A DNA stretch of 64,000 nt, from contig NZ_MPDM01000002.1 in assembly GCF_001936115.1 (NCBI RefSeq), positions 62,001 to 126,000 on the forward strand, given 5' to 3'. The first letter of the stretch is position 1; every line of letters begins with the position of its first letter. The notes under the pieces were generated by a model. The model saw only the letters and a program-made list of their open reading frames with translations. It did not search any database and was not told where the DNA came from. Of the stretch, positions 28,525 to 37,720 are shown one piece after another. The DNA is from Boudabousia marimammalium (GTDB lineage Bacteria; Actinomycetota; Actinomycetes; Actinomycetales; Actinomycetaceae). The position numbers and the translations under genes were made by a program.

Positions 28525-28582
28525 CTAATCGTATGACTGATTAGAATTGCAGTAACCCCGCATTTTCATGCGGGGTTACTGC
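28525..28582. terminator. bidirectional terminator, with a second small hairpin
   Basis: GCAGTAACCCCGCA and its exact complement (28549-28582, 14-base arms, loop TTTTCA) lie between the stops of the SGNH-like gene (plus) and the bL37 gene (minus). The plus-strand side runs into TTAAGTTTATTT. A smaller hairpin, CTAATC/GATTAG (28525-28544), sits just before it. The large one should serve both converging transcripts. Confidence 0.85.
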
Positions 28583-28595
28583 TTAAGTTTATTTA

Positions 28596-28670
28596 TCACG
28601 CGTTGGGACGACGGCCATGATTAGCGGCGTTCTTCTTCCGTGCGCGACGTTTGCGACCACGCTTTGACAT
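28596..28670 (-). CDS. 50S ribosomal protein bL37 (24 residues)
   Basis: A 24-codon frame with a strong ribosome-binding site (GAGGAGGAG, 4-5 bases upstream) encodes MSKRGRKRRARKKNAANHGR then RPNA. This very basic peptide matches from memory the actinobacterial ribosomal protein bL37, first seen in mycobacterial 70S structures, which has the same length, an N-terminal KRGRK and an ANHGKRPN end. It binds 23S rRNA. The gene is too short for usual ORF calling. It lies alone between a terminator and the rsrA 3' end, so it should have its own promoter within 28671-28797. Confidence 0.88.
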   Translation of the reverse strand: MSKRGRKRRARKKNAANHGRRPNA

Positions 28671-28797
28671 GATGCTCCTCCTCGTTCCATCGGCTCGCCG
28701 CCGACCATAAGGAGCGGTCTCGCGGCATTACAACCTCTTTAGTATCTCACAATCAGGCTCAAGCACAAACTGACTGGTCTAACTGTGTTCAAGTTAA

Positions 28798-29070
28798 TCA
28801 TCTCGGGTTCTTTGCGCGAAAGCGGATTTCTTGTTTAATTCTCAGTCTCAGACTAGCCGGAGCTTGCTGTACGCAGGCTGAACGCAAGATTTCCCGTAGA
28901 TGCGCTTCCACGTCCACTGCATCTCGGCAGTACTGGCACTTATTGATATGCACATCTACGCGATGCTGAGGATCTTCGGAGAGCTGACCATCCATGTATG
29001 CAAAGAGGTTTTCCAGCACTTCCGCACAGTCTCCACTCTCGATACAGTCTTCGATTTTATCTTCACTCAT
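28798..29070 (-). CDS. rsrA: zinc-containing anti-sigma factor of SigR (RsrA family)
   Basis: This redox-sensing anti-sigma factor holds SigR inactive in reducing conditions and releases it on thiol oxidation. From the ATG at 29068-29070 ([13 protein letters not shown], 90 residues) it has the ZAS signature: Cys15, then His41, Cys45 and Cys48 in VHINKCQYC. These are the zinc ligands and the redox trigger. That start overlaps the sigma stop by 8 bases (ATGAGTGA), implying coupled translation and balanced amounts. An ATG four codons upstream is possible but not needed. Confidence 0.92.
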   Translation of the reverse strand: MSEDKIEDCIESGDCAEVLENLFAYMDGQLSEDPQHRVDVHINKCQYCRDAVDVEAHLREILRSACVQQAPASLRLRIKQEIRFRAKNPR

Positions 29071-29668
29071 TGTTGACCCCAATACCGTATTCAGAAGCTA
29101 AGTCCTGTAGTTGTTCACGCAGCTGCCTCCGCCCCCGATTTAACCGTGACATCACGGTACCAATCGGAATCTCAAGTGCCGCCGCAATTTCCTTGTACGA
29201 CAATCCTTCAACGTCCGCTAGGTACACAACCATCCGTCGTTCTTCGCTCAGCGAATCCATTGCCTTCGCAATCTCATCTGAGGGAATTGCATTTAACGCT
29301 TCAGCTTCAGCTGAAACTAGGCCCGTCCCATCATGTTTGGCTGCCTCATAGAGCTGCCAATCTTCAACCGTGTCGGTTCCATTCCGCTGAGGGCTACGCT
29401 GAGCTTTGCGATAGGAGTTGATAAAGGTATTTTTCAAGATGCGATACATCCAGGCACGGAAATTAGTTCCTTGCTGATATTGTCCGAAGGCAGAGAAAGC
29501 TTTCGCATAAGCTTCTTGCACAATGTCTTCTGCATCTGCCGGGTTACGGGTCATCCGCAAAGCTGCAGAGTAGAGTGCATCGAGCATTGGCAAAGCTAGT
29601 TCCTCAAAGCTTCCATTCGAAGGAATCTCCGAGACTTCATTTTCGGCTAAGCTTCTTTCAGTTTCCAT
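29063..29668 (-). CDS. sigR: ECF RNA polymerase sigma factor, SigR/SigH type
   Basis: This group IV sigma factor governs the disulfide-stress regulon in actinobacteria. The 201-residue product has region 2 ([20 protein letters not shown] with [20 protein letters not shown]) and region 4 ([20 protein letters not shown] then [13 protein letters not shown]). These are close to Streptomyces SigR and mycobacterial SigH. It is coupled to rsrA. I looked for the autoregulatory GGGAAT...GTT promoter on the minus strand upstream and found only a poor match (GGGAAA near 29695), so autoregulation is not demonstrated. Confidence 0.93.
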   Translation of the reverse strand: METERSLAENEVSEIPSNGSFEELALPMLDALYSAALRMTRNPADAEDIVQEAYAKAFSAFGQYQQGTNFRAWMYRILKNTFINSYRKAQRSPQRNGTDTVEDWQLYEAAKHDGTGLVSAEAEALNAIPSDEIAKAMDSLSEERRMVVYLADVEGLSYKEIAAALEIPIGTVMSRLNRGRRQLREQLQDLASEYGIGVNNE

Positions 29669-29801
29669 CAGTTAAGAGCCTACCGCCTTTCTGCTTTCCC
29701 TGACGTGTCAGAGTGCTAAACCCGATACAATAGCAACTGAAGCTAAGAATACACTCCTAGTTTCATCTACAGTTCAGCATACACAACCCGGGAATAACGC
29801 C

Positions 29802-30326
29802 ATGAATATTTTAAGAACTTTGATTCGCCCCATGATAGCCGCTCCCTTCATTGCCGATGGTGTTGACGCGGTCCGTCGTCCGAAGGCGCACACCAAGAAA
29901 ATGCAGCCCTACGCCCCACTGTTGCGCCGTTGCGGTTTGTCTTATGTAGCTGACAATCCGGTGTTGGCGACTCGAGTTACCGGTGTAGCTACCATTGTTG
30001 CCGGTAGCCTTTTGGCGGTTGGGAAGTTCCCCCGCACGAGCGCAGCCGTACTTACCGCGATTTCCATTCCAACCTCAGTTATCCAGACTTCTGCGGAGAA
30101 GACCACCGCAGATAAGATTTCTAGCGGCATCCATCGGGGCGCATTGACTGGCGCGATGGTTCTGGCAGCTTTGGATCGTCAGGGTGAGCCTTCCGTTGCC
30201 TGGCGAGCTTCCAACTGGATGAATCGTCAGCGCATTCTAGCTGCCGCTAAGTGGAACTCATTGCGAGATTCCGCAGAATCTGAGCTGGACGTCGCCCGCT
30301 CAAATGTTTCCGCTCTGCTCGGTTGA
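29802..30326 (+). CDS. DoxX family membrane protein
   Basis: The 174-residue protein has the DoxX layout: IRPMIAAPFIADGVDAVRRP at the N-terminus, then three more hydrophobic helices (TRVTGVATIVAGSLLAVGKF, TSAAVLTAISIPTSVI, GALTGAMVLAALD) and a basic C-terminal tail. DoxX proteins are membrane partners in redox or thiol-stress complexes in some actinobacteria. That would fit the divergent sigR/rsrA pair, but the link is inferred. Its TGA stop overlaps the TTG start of aroA by four bases. Confidence 0.85.
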   Translation: MNILRTLIRPMIAAPFIADGVDAVRRPKAHTKKMQPYAPLLRRCGLSYVADNPVLATRVTGVATIVAGSLLAVGKFPRTSAAVLTAISIPTSVIQTSAEKTTADKISSGIHRGALTGAMVLAALDRQGEPSVAWRASNWMNRQRILAAAKWNSLRDSAESELDVARSNVSALLG

Positions 30327-31738
30327 GCATTTCAGATTCGCTCTGGGAGGCACCTGCCGCCCGAGGTCCAGTTACTGGAAAGATTCGGGTTCCCGGCTCC
30401 AAGTCTTTAACTAACCGTGAAATGGTTCTCTCCACTTTGGCGGATGGTCCTTCCCTGTTGCGCGGCGCACTTTGGTCGCGCGATACGCAGCTAATGCTGG
30501 ATGCCATCAAGTCCCTTGGCGCTAAAGCGAAGGTAGTTCTTCCTGACTCTACTTCAACCAGTAGAGTCGACATTGAGGTTAGCCCCGCGCATTATTTGTC
30601 TTGGCGTGCAAATACTGCGCAAGCCACCTCTGGCTGCGAACGCACAGGCAGCGCGATTACTTTAGCCGAGGTCGATTGTGGCCTATCCGGTACGGTCATG
30701 CGATTCATTCCGCCTCTGGCTGTGTCCCTAGGCGTTAGCGCCCGCTTTGACGGTGACCCGCAGGCTTATCTTCGACCACAGGCAACCCTGATTGACGCAC
30801 TTCGGCAGCTCGGAGCCGTCATTGTGGAGCATGGTGATCCTGGATCTCTGCCTTTCACAGTGCAGATGCCCTCCGAATCAGCGCGACTTTCCTCTCCCGC
30901 TGAGAGTTTGACTACTCCCGTAGTCACTATCGACAGCTCCGGTTCTTCCCAGTTCGTTAGCGCTCTATTGTTGATCGGCGCTGCTCTCCCTCAGGGATTA
31001 TTCTTACGTGCCCGCGGCAAACTTCCTTCCCTAGCCCACGTAGAAATGACGATTGACTGCCTGGCACAGCGGGGCGTCACAGTCCATCAAGTCAAATCTG
31101 GCTACCTTAACGAATGGAAAGTTGATCCCGCTCCGATAGCTATGCGTAGCGTCCGGCTGGAAACTGATTTATCCAACGCAGGCCCTTTCTTGGCCGCCGC
31201 AGCAGTGACCGGGGGTGAGGTCAGTATCTTAGACTGGCCCGAGCACACGACCCAAGCCGGTGACGCGTGGCGGGAGATTATGCCCCGATTGGGGGTAAAG
31301 ATTAGCTGGGAGAACGGAACTTTAACCGCACGGGGGCCAGCTGGAGGCGCCTCCGCCCTGCATGGCATTGATTGTGACCTGTCGGCTTACGGAGAACTGA
31401 CTCCCACCCTCGGCGCCATCTGTGCTCTCTCCTCTGAGCCGTCTCGGATTCGCGGGATTGGCCACTTACGTGGTCATGAAACCGACCGCCTTAAAGCGCT
31501 GGTTACCGAGGTTGAACGTCTGGGTGGCAGAGCCCGGGCCAGCAGGGACGAGATTGAGTTCCTCTCCCCCGTCACGAAGCCAGGAGTGGTGGAAAGCTAT
31601 CATGACCACCGGATGGCGACTTTCGGGGCTATTCTAGGGCTTAAGCTACCTGGCCTGCGGGTAAGAGAGATTGAGACTACCGCGAAAACACTACCCGATT
31701 TTGTGCAGTTATGGAGCAGTTTGGAGGGGCTAGCATGA
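30323..31738 (+). CDS. aroA: 5-enolpyruvylshikimate-3-phosphate synthase
   Basis: This is the sixth step of the shikimate pathway, joining shikimate-3-phosphate and PEP. The 471-residue product has the expected sites: VPGSKSLTNREMVL (about 24-37), DCGLSGTVMRFIPPLA, FDGDPQAYLRPQATL, SSGSSQFVSALLL, the catalytic DLSAYGELTPTLGAI and HDHRMATFGAILGL. It is about 40 residues longer than E. coli AroA because of an insert near residues 70-110. The start is a TTG that overlaps the DoxX stop (TTGA). No other start precedes the conserved PGSK motif, so translational coupling is likely. Confidence 0.95.
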   Translation: MSISDSLWEAPAARGPVTGKIRVPGSKSLTNREMVLSTLADGPSLLRGALWSRDTQLMLDAIKSLGAKAKVVLPDSTSTSRVDIEVSPAHYLSWRANTAQATSGCERTGSAITLAEVDCGLSGTVMRFIPPLAVSLGVSARFDGDPQAYLRPQATLIDALRQLGAVIVEHGDPGSLPFTVQMPSESARLSSPAESLTTPVVTIDSSGSSQFVSALLLIGAALPQGLFLRARGKLPSLAHVEMTIDCLAQRGVTVHQVKSGYLNEWKVDPAPIAMRSVRLETDLSNAGPFLAAAAVTGGEVSILDWPEHTTQAGDAWREIMPRLGVKISWENGTLTARGPAGGASALHGIDCDLSAYGELTPTLGAICALSSEPSRIRGIGHLRGHETDRLKALVTEVERLGGRARASRDEIEFLSPVTKPGVVESYHDHRMATFGAILGLKLPGLRVREIETTAKTLPDFVQLWSSLEGLA

Positions 31739-32769
31739 GCCGTCGTGATACTGGCACCGATGATCCTCGGGTGAAGGTGCGCCCGGGAAAGCGTTCTCGT
31801 CCGCGTTCTAAACTGCGTCCGGATTATTCTGATCGCCCAATTGGTCACGTGATTGGCGTGGACCGTGGCCGTTTCCGGTTGCGGATGGAATCTGGCGAGA
31901 ATGTCGATGCGATTAAAGCGAAAGAGCTCCCTAAGGGTAGCGTCATTATTGGCGATCGAGTTCGCGTTACCGGTGATGTGTCAGGACGTCCCGATACCTT
32001 GGCGCGCGTGGTCGAAGTTTTGGAGCGGACCTCAGTTTTACGTCGCTCCAGTGAGGACCGCGATGTTCGCGTGGTGGAGAAAGCCATCATTGCTAATGCT
32101 GATTTGATGGTGATTGTGGTTGCTTTGGCTGATCCTCCGCCGCGTCCACGCATGATTGATCGGTGTTTGGTGGCGGCTTTCGCTGCGGGGATGGACACGC
32201 TGTTGTGCCTGACGAAAGCTGACTTGGGTGAGCCTGACGATTTACGGGTTCTCTATGAGCCTTTAGGGGTTCCCGTAATGGTGACCTCTTTAGCTGAGGG
32301 CACTGAGCAGGGCGTCTCCTTAGTGCGCGATTATCTGACTGACCACACATCTGTGTTGGTTGGACATTCGGGCGTGGGGAAGTCTACGCTTTTGAACGCG
32401 CTGATTCCAGGGGCGGGGCGTTCTACCGGCGCGGTGAATGAGGTGACGGGCCGAGGGCGCCATACCTCGACATCTGCAGTGGCGATGGAGCTTCCCGAGG
32501 GCGGATGGGTAGTTGACACACCGGGGGTGCGTTCTTTCGGCTTGGCCCATATTGATGTGGATACAGTAATTGCGGCTTTCCCGGACGTGGCCGAAGTGAT
32601 TGATACGTGCCCGCGCGGTTGCACACATGAGGCTGACGCACCAGATTGTGCTTTGGATCCGTGGATGAAAGAAGCGGGCTTGGAAGAGCCGGAGAGGCTT
32701 CGCCGCGTGGCTCGCGTCGAGTCTTTACGACGGTTGTTAGCTTCACGAATTGATGAGCTAGATTCCTAG
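31735..32769 (+). CDS. rsgA: ribosome small-subunit-dependent GTPase A
   Basis: This circularly permuted GTPase acts in late 30S maturation. It has an N-terminal OB-fold (GHVIGVDRGRFRLRMESGEN). The motifs then come in permuted order: G4 CLTKAD, G1 GHSGVGKSTLLNALIPG and G3 DTPGVRSFG. A C-terminal zinc-binding segment, CPRGCTHEADAPDCALD, completes it. The ATG at 31735 (MSRRDTG, 344 residues) overlaps the aroA stop as ATGA and has GGAGGGG 7 bases upstream, so the in-frame ATG 8 codons earlier is rejected. Confidence 0.95.
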   Translation: MSRRDTGTDDPRVKVRPGKRSRPRSKLRPDYSDRPIGHVIGVDRGRFRLRMESGENVDAIKAKELPKGSVIIGDRVRVTGDVSGRPDTLARVVEVLERTSVLRRSSEDRDVRVVEKAIIANADLMVIVVALADPPPRPRMIDRCLVAAFAAGMDTLLCLTKADLGEPDDLRVLYEPLGVPVMVTSLAEGTEQGVSLVRDYLTDHTSVLVGHSGVGKSTLLNALIPGAGRSTGAVNEVTGRGRHTSTSAVAMELPEGGWVVDTPGVRSFGLAHIDVDTVIAAFPDVAEVIDTCPRGCTHEADAPDCALDPWMKEAGLEEPERLRRVARVESLRRLLASRIDELDS

Positions 32770-32821
32770 AGGTTTCGTGGACTTCGCTTAAATGTCCCGC
32801 GGCCCTTATAGGATTGATGGC

Positions 32822-34075
32822 ATGAAGATTTTACACACCTCGGACTGGCATATCGGCAGAACGCTGCATGGCGCGGATCTCTCTGCCGCGCATGATCTGT
32901 TTTTCCAGGATTTGGAGCAGATCATTAAGGCCGAGGAAGTGTCAGTCCTCTTGGTCTCCGGCGACATTTTGGACCGCGCAGTGCCCTCTACACAGTCTCT
33001 GCTGCAGTTGGAGCGGGCGCTGGAATCTTTAAGCCATTTGTGTCCTGTGGTGATTGCGCCGGGAAATCATGACTCTGCGGCCCGGCTTGGGTTCCTTTCT
33101 TCTCAATTGCGTGATCGGGTGCAGATTATTGCGCGTGACAATCGTGTCGGCCGGGCCGTAGAAGTCACTGACAAGAACGAAACTGTATTACTTTATCCTC
33201 TGCCCTATCTTGATCCTGATATGTGGCGGGAGGTCCTAGCTGATGAGCTTGGCTCTGTCCTGCCCCCTGCTGAGGACGAGGGCGAGGGCGATCAGCTTCT
33301 CAGACTACCGCGCTCTCATGAGGCGGTGATGGCGGCTGCTTTGCGTCGCGTCGGTCGTGATTTGGATGAACGCAATATCTCCGCACAGGATGAACAGCGT
33401 CCGCCGGTGATTGTGATGGCTCACGCTTTCATTACTGGTGGCGCGGCTTCGGATTCTGAGCGTGATATTTCAGTCGGTGGCGTGGATAGTATTCCTGCTG
33501 CTGTGATGTTGAGTTTGGGTAATCCGACTGGCCTTCCTGATTTGCGTTTAAGCTATGTAGCCTTAGGCCATTTGCACCGCCCACAAATAGTAGCGGACCA
33601 GCCTAAGCTCCGCTATTGCGGGTCTCCAATTGCTTTTTCTTTCTCTGAAGCTGGGCAAAAGAAGTCTGTGCTGTTGCTAGAAACGGATGGACCAAGTATT
33701 TCTGCTCGTGAGGTTGAACTGTCTGTGTGGCGTGAAATCTACCGGCTTTCTGGTGCAATGAATGAAGTCATGTCTCACCAAAACGATCCGCAGATACGGG
33801 ACGCCTTTGTTGAGGTGACCGTGACTGACACTGTTCGACCGGAGAGCTTCCACCAGCGGATTAAAGCATCCTATCCCCATGCGCTTGTGATTAGACACCT
33901 GGCGGAGCGCCCCGCCTTACCCTCGCATGCCCCAGCTTCAACTCAGGCAACTAGAGTTCAAGATGTGCTGGTGTCTTTCCTAGCAGATATGAAGGGCTCA
34001 GACCCAACTGAAGGGGAAGTGAAAGTTCTTCTGGATGCATACGATAGCGTACGGTCAGAAAGGAACAGCGGATGA
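32822..34075 (+). CDS. sbcD: SbcCD nuclease subunit D
   Basis: This is the Mre11-type nuclease subunit that cuts hairpins and processes DNA ends. From the ATG at 32822 (MKILHTSDWHIGRTLHGADL, 417 residues) the phosphoesterase motifs appear in order: DWHIG, LLVSGDILDRAVPS, IAPGNHDSAARLGF, MAHAF and LGHLHRPQ. The start is set by MKILHTSDWH, the conserved N-terminus. The longer frame from 32792 adds only ten unrelated residues. It overlaps sbcC by 4 bases. Confidence 0.95.
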   Translation: MKILHTSDWHIGRTLHGADLSAAHDLFFQDLEQIIKAEEVSVLLVSGDILDRAVPSTQSLLQLERALESLSHLCPVVIAPGNHDSAARLGFLSSQLRDRVQIIARDNRVGRAVEVTDKNETVLLYPLPYLDPDMWREVLADELGSVLPPAEDEGEGDQLLRLPRSHEAVMAAALRRVGRDLDERNISAQDEQRPPVIVMAHAFITGGAASDSERDISVGGVDSIPAAVMLSLGNPTGLPDLRLSYVALGHLHRPQIVADQPKLRYCGSPIAFSFSEAGQKKSVLLLETDGPSISAREVELSVWREIYRLSGAMNEVMSHQNDPQIRDAFVEVTVTDTVRPESFHQRIKASYPHALVIRHLAERPALPSHAPASTQATRVQDVLVSFLADMKGSDPTEGEVKVLLDAYDSVRSERNSG

Positions 34076-37000
34076 GACTATTGAAACTTACTTTCGCCGG
34101 AATTGGTCCGTTCCCTGGAGAGCACACAATTGATTTTGAGTCTGCGGAGGACTCTGGACTATTTTTGCTGGAGGGCCCCACCGGTTCAGGAAAATCCACG
34201 ATAATCGATGCAATCACCTTCGCCCTCTTCAACGATGTCGCTGGTGAGAAAGACTCATCAAAAGACCGGATCCGTTCCGATTTTTGCGCCCCTAGCGACG
34301 CTAGCTTTGTCCGCTTGACCTTCTCTGTTCCTCGCGGCACCTATGTGGTTGAACGTACCCCACAGTTTCTGAAACCGGGTAATAAGTCAGCCACCCCGGG
34401 TAAAGCCACCCTGTGGCGGGTGGATTCTGAGTCTGGAGTCTTAGAGCCAGTTGCTACCAAATCGAACCAGGTGGGCGCTGAGATGAGCCAGCTATTGCCT
34501 TTGAAAAAGGAACAATTCCTGCAAACGGTTGTGTTACCACAGGGCAAATTCAATACGTTCTTAAGCGCAGAAAGCGGGGAGAGAGAGAAAGTCCTGCGCA
34601 CCATCTTTGGCACTGAAATCTACACTCTCATCATTGAAAAGCTCAAACAACAAGCCCATGAGTATCAAAAACAGATTGATGCCAGTGGCGCCTCTCTGGT
34701 CTCCGCATATGAATCTCTCCAAGAGTCTATTTCCGCGCTTAAGTTAAACCAACCAGTGCCGGAACTTGAAACACCTGATCTAGGAGCCTTGAAGCAGTAC
34801 GCCAGCCCTCTGCTTTTTTCTGGAAGCCTAGATAATCTACAGGCTGAATTAGCCGCCCACGTGCAGCAGCTAGAAGATAGCGTAGAGAAATACAGTATTG
34901 CTGCCAATGAGAAAATGGATACGGCTAAAGTACGCCAAGACGAAGCTACTTCAGCTCATGAAGCGGGCAAGCGCCTAGTTAAGCTACTCAAACAGCGCGA
35001 AGAAGCTATCTCCCATCGAGAGGCGCTCGCCTCACAATCCACCGAGATTGAAAAGCAACGCCGCTCTCTGCAGCTTGCGCACCGGGCGGAGCTAGTACAA
35101 AAAGCCTTAACCCGAGAACAACGCGCTGAGACTAAGCAAAGAACAGCGTCAGAGGAATCTAAGAAGAAGCAAACGGCGTGGAATCAGTTCTTCTCCTCTG
35201 CCACCGGTAAAAAACTCACTTCACTCCGGCCTATGGTTGTGGCACGGGATGAAGAGAACCTAATTGAGCTAGAGCCGCTTTCCGCAACTGTTTCCTGCCC
35301 AGAAACTGCTGAACAGCTTGCCGGTAGCGGCTATCTTGAGCAAATTGCTGAGAGCCTTTTAACGGCTAAACAGGTCGAATCCGAAGTTGCTTCTTTAGAG
35401 AAACAAATCAAACAAGCTGAAGTTGAAAACGGCCAACAACTGGATTCATTAAAAGAGCTGGAGGCAAAACTCAAACAGCTACCCGACCAGCTCACCAAAG
35501 CAAAGGAGCTCCGCGAGTCCCTTACGCAACAAAGCAGCCAGGTACAGGCTTTGGAGCTCACGGTAGACAAGCTCCAGGAAGTCGAAAAACTCTTCAAAGA
35601 GCTCGGCTCCACGCAGACTCGGGAAGCCAAAGCCGAAAAGCAGTTCAAGACAGCCGAGGCAGCTCTGGTGGAAGCTGATGCGCAGAAGAAATTAGCTCAG
35701 ACCATCTGGGAAGAAGGAGCGGCAGCTCGCCTTGCCAAGGAGCTGGACGAGGGAGCTCCCTGCCCGGTCTGCGGTTCCAAGGCCCACCCGTCCCCTGCCG
35801 AAGGCCAAGCAGATTCTTGGGAAGAAGACACCTACAAGGCAGCCCAAGAGCGTCTCGACAAAGCCCTTGCTGAGTGGAACCAGCGCAAAACTGAGCTGGA
35901 TACAGCGAAAGCACAAGAAGCAGAGCTAAGGGCCCGCATCGGAGAGCGCAAAGCAGCAGACACCTTAACTCTCCTCTCCGAAGCTCAAGAAAATCTGACG
36001 CGAGCCCACCGCGCAAAAGAACAACTCCCTGAAGCTGAAGCTACCCAAAGCCGCCTAGAGGAAGCATCCCAGAAGCTGGCTACACAAATCAGCCAGCTAC
36101 GAGGGCTATCTCAAGCCCAAACTCGAAAGGTCAAAGCCTTAACTGCGCAAAAAGAAACGGCCACCAAGGCACTATCTGCATGGCTTTCCCCTTTCAGTAA
36201 GGTTAGCGAAGCACAAAAATCACTCAACCAAGCCACTGAAGCGCTAAGTGAATACCGTAAAGCCGAAGCGAACCAGAAGCAGGCTGAGAATAGTTTGGCG
36301 GAAGCCCAGGCGGAGAGCCGTTCTGAACTGTTAGAGTCACCCTTCAAAACCACTGAAGAAGCCCAGGCGGCTCGGTTAACCGCCAGTAAACTGACTGAAC
36401 TTGAGGAAGCCATCAAGACCTACGACGCCGATCTAGCTAAGACTTTAGGAGTTCTAGAATCAGAAGAAATCATGGCTCTGCCCAAGGACATTACCCCTCC
36501 GGATCTAGCGGAACTAGCCGAAGCTACCCAGAACGCTCAGAAACAGTATCAGGAAACCTCCAGTCTAGCCGGCACTGTCGTGACACTGACGCAGCAGGCA
36601 AAGCAAAATACCGACCGCTTCCAAGAGCGTTTCCAAGAACTCGCAGACTACTATAAGCAGAATCAGGAGCTTCTCAGGGTCAGTGCCCTAGCCCAAGGCA
36701 GAGGCTCTGAAAATGATGAGTCCACTTCCCTCTCAACCTATGTTTTGCTCTCTCGTTTAGAAGACATCTTGGCACACGCAAACCCGATTCTGTCGCAGAT
36801 TTCGGGCGGCAGATACCAGCTAGCCCGGACACACAAAGAATCACGTCAGCAGTCTCGCTCAGCTGGCTTAGGGCTAGAGATTATTGACCATCAGACCGGC
36901 CACCAGCGTTCCACCAAGACACTATCTGGAGGTGAAGGGTTCTACACTTCACTATCTCTCGCTCTTGCTTTGAGCTCAGTAGTGACTTCAGAAGCCGGCG

Positions 37001-37215
37001 GGATCAACATAGAGACCATGTTTATTGATGAAGGATTTGGCACTCTCTCACCCGAGTATCTAGACCAAGTAATCAGTGAGTTGCACAAGCTCTCCAAAGG
37101 TGGAACCACAATCGGCTTGATTTCCCATGTTAAAGAACTACAAGAACGCATCGCTGACCGGATTACCATCCGCACCAACATGGATGGACACTCCACTTTA
37201 AAAGTCAGCTTCTAA
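34072..37215 (+). CDS. sbcC: SbcCD nuclease subunit C (SMC-like ATPase)
   Basis: This is the Rad50-type partner of SbcD. The 1047-residue protein has an N-terminal Walker A, GPTGSGKSTIIDAITFALF (about 35-53). Two long coiled coils meet at the zinc hook CPVC (564-567). The C-terminal ABC signature TLSGGEGFYTSLSLALALS is followed by Walker B MFIDEGFGTLSPEYLD. It lies last in the DoxX-aroA-rsgA-sbcD-sbcC run. A short hairpin (AGGACT/AGTCCT, 37224-37242) lies just after the stop, overlapping the end of the converging gene. Confidence 0.95.
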   Translation: MRLLKLTFAGIGPFPGEHTIDFESAEDSGLFLLEGPTGSGKSTIIDAITFALFNDVAGEKDSSKDRIRSDFCAPSDASFVRLTFSVPRGTYVVERTPQFLKPGNKSATPGKATLWRVDSESGVLEPVATKSNQVGAEMSQLLPLKKEQFLQTVVLPQGKFNTFLSAESGEREKVLRTIFGTEIYTLIIEKLKQQAHEYQKQIDASGASLVSAYESLQESISALKLNQPVPELETPDLGALKQYASPLLFSGSLDNLQAELAAHVQQLEDSVEKYSIAANEKMDTAKVRQDEATSAHEAGKRLVKLLKQREEAISHREALASQSTEIEKQRRSLQLAHRAELVQKALTREQRAETKQRTASEESKKKQTAWNQFFSSATGKKLTSLRPMVVARDEENLIELEPLSATVSCPETAEQLAGSGYLEQIAESLLTAKQVESEVASLEKQIKQAEVENGQQLDSLKELEAKLKQLPDQLTKAKELRESLTQQSSQVQALELTVDKLQEVEKLFKELGSTQTREAKAEKQFKTAEAALVEADAQKKLAQTIWEEGAAARLAKELDEGAPCPVCGSKAHPSPAEGQADSWEEDTYKAAQERLDKALAEWNQRKTELDTAKAQEAELRARIGERKAADTLTLLSEAQENLTRAHRAKEQLPEAEATQSRLEEASQKLATQISQLRGLSQAQTRKVKALTAQKETATKALSAWLSPFSKVSEAQKSLNQATEALSEYRKAEANQKQAENSLAEAQAESRSELLESPFKTTEEAQAARLTASKLTELEEAIKTYDADLAKTLGVLESEEIMALPKDITPPDLAELAEATQNAQKQYQETSSLAGTVVTLTQQAKQNTDRFQERFQELADYYKQNQELLRVSALAQGRGSENDESTSLSTYVLLSRLEDILAHANPILSQISGGRYQLARTHKESRQQSRSAGLGLEIIDHQTGHQRSTKTLSGGEGFYTSLSLALALSSVVTSEAGGINIETMFIDEGFGTLSPEYLDQVISELHKLSKGGTTIGLISHVKELQERIADRITIRTNMDGHSTLKVSF

Positions 37216-37221
37216 GGCAAA

Positions 37222-37680
37222 TCAGGACTGCTGAAAAGTCCTAATAATCCGCATCCGCTCAGAGGCGTCATACCAAGCTAATGAGGTCTCAGAGAGCTCC
37301 TCCCAAGCGGATTCGTCTCCCTGGGCAGTTTGCGTTACTAACGTCTCTACGCCCTCGTCATCAATCAAGATAGAGGCAACCTGCTTCCAACAGACTGGGG
37401 AAAGTAACTGGATGGAACCGAAATCCTCCGCATCCGCATCCGAAACCTGATCCGGCTCCACCTCAGCTGCCACCACCATCCGGCGGCCAAGCCAATCGTT
37501 GCCTTCCAACACCACCGAAGCCATCGCGGCATAATCAGAAGCCAACTCTTCGCACTCCAGCTCACCATAACCATACTCTTCACCCAAAGCGAGTATTCGA
37601 GGGGTCACAGCATAGGCTAAGCCCGGTTCAATCCGAGTGGCAGACAGAACAGTTAACGAAGCAGGAATATAGATACGCAC
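37222..37680 (-). CDS. DUF6912-like conserved actinobacterial protein
   Basis: The 152-residue acidic, soluble protein starts MRIYIPASLTVLSATRIEPG and ends SLAWYDASERMRIIRTFQQ. It resembles a small actinobacterial family, which I recall as DUF6912, whose members share the MRxYxPA start and a Trp/Tyr-Asp near the C-terminus. No catalytic motif, transmembrane helix or signal peptide is visible. It converges with sbcC (6 bases between stops) and lies 40 bases after the CpaE-like gene on the same strand. Function is unknown. Confidence 0.6.
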   Translation of the reverse strand: MRIYIPASLTVLSATRIEPGLAYAVTPRILALGEEYGYGELECEELASDYAAMASVVLEGNDWLGRRMVVAAEVEPDQVSDADAEDFGSIQLLSPVCWKQVASILIDDEGVETLVTQTAQGDESAWEELSETSLAWYDASERMRIIRTFQQS

Positions 37681-37720
37681 GTCTCTATCTTGTCACGAAC
37701 TGCGCAGAAGTGGAACCGAA

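Noticed and set aside
29669-29801. SigR-type GGGAAT-GTT promoter for sigR autoregulation
   Set aside because: GGGAAT occurs only on the wrong strand (29790-29795) without a spaced GTT, and the minus-strand GGGAAA has no proper partner.
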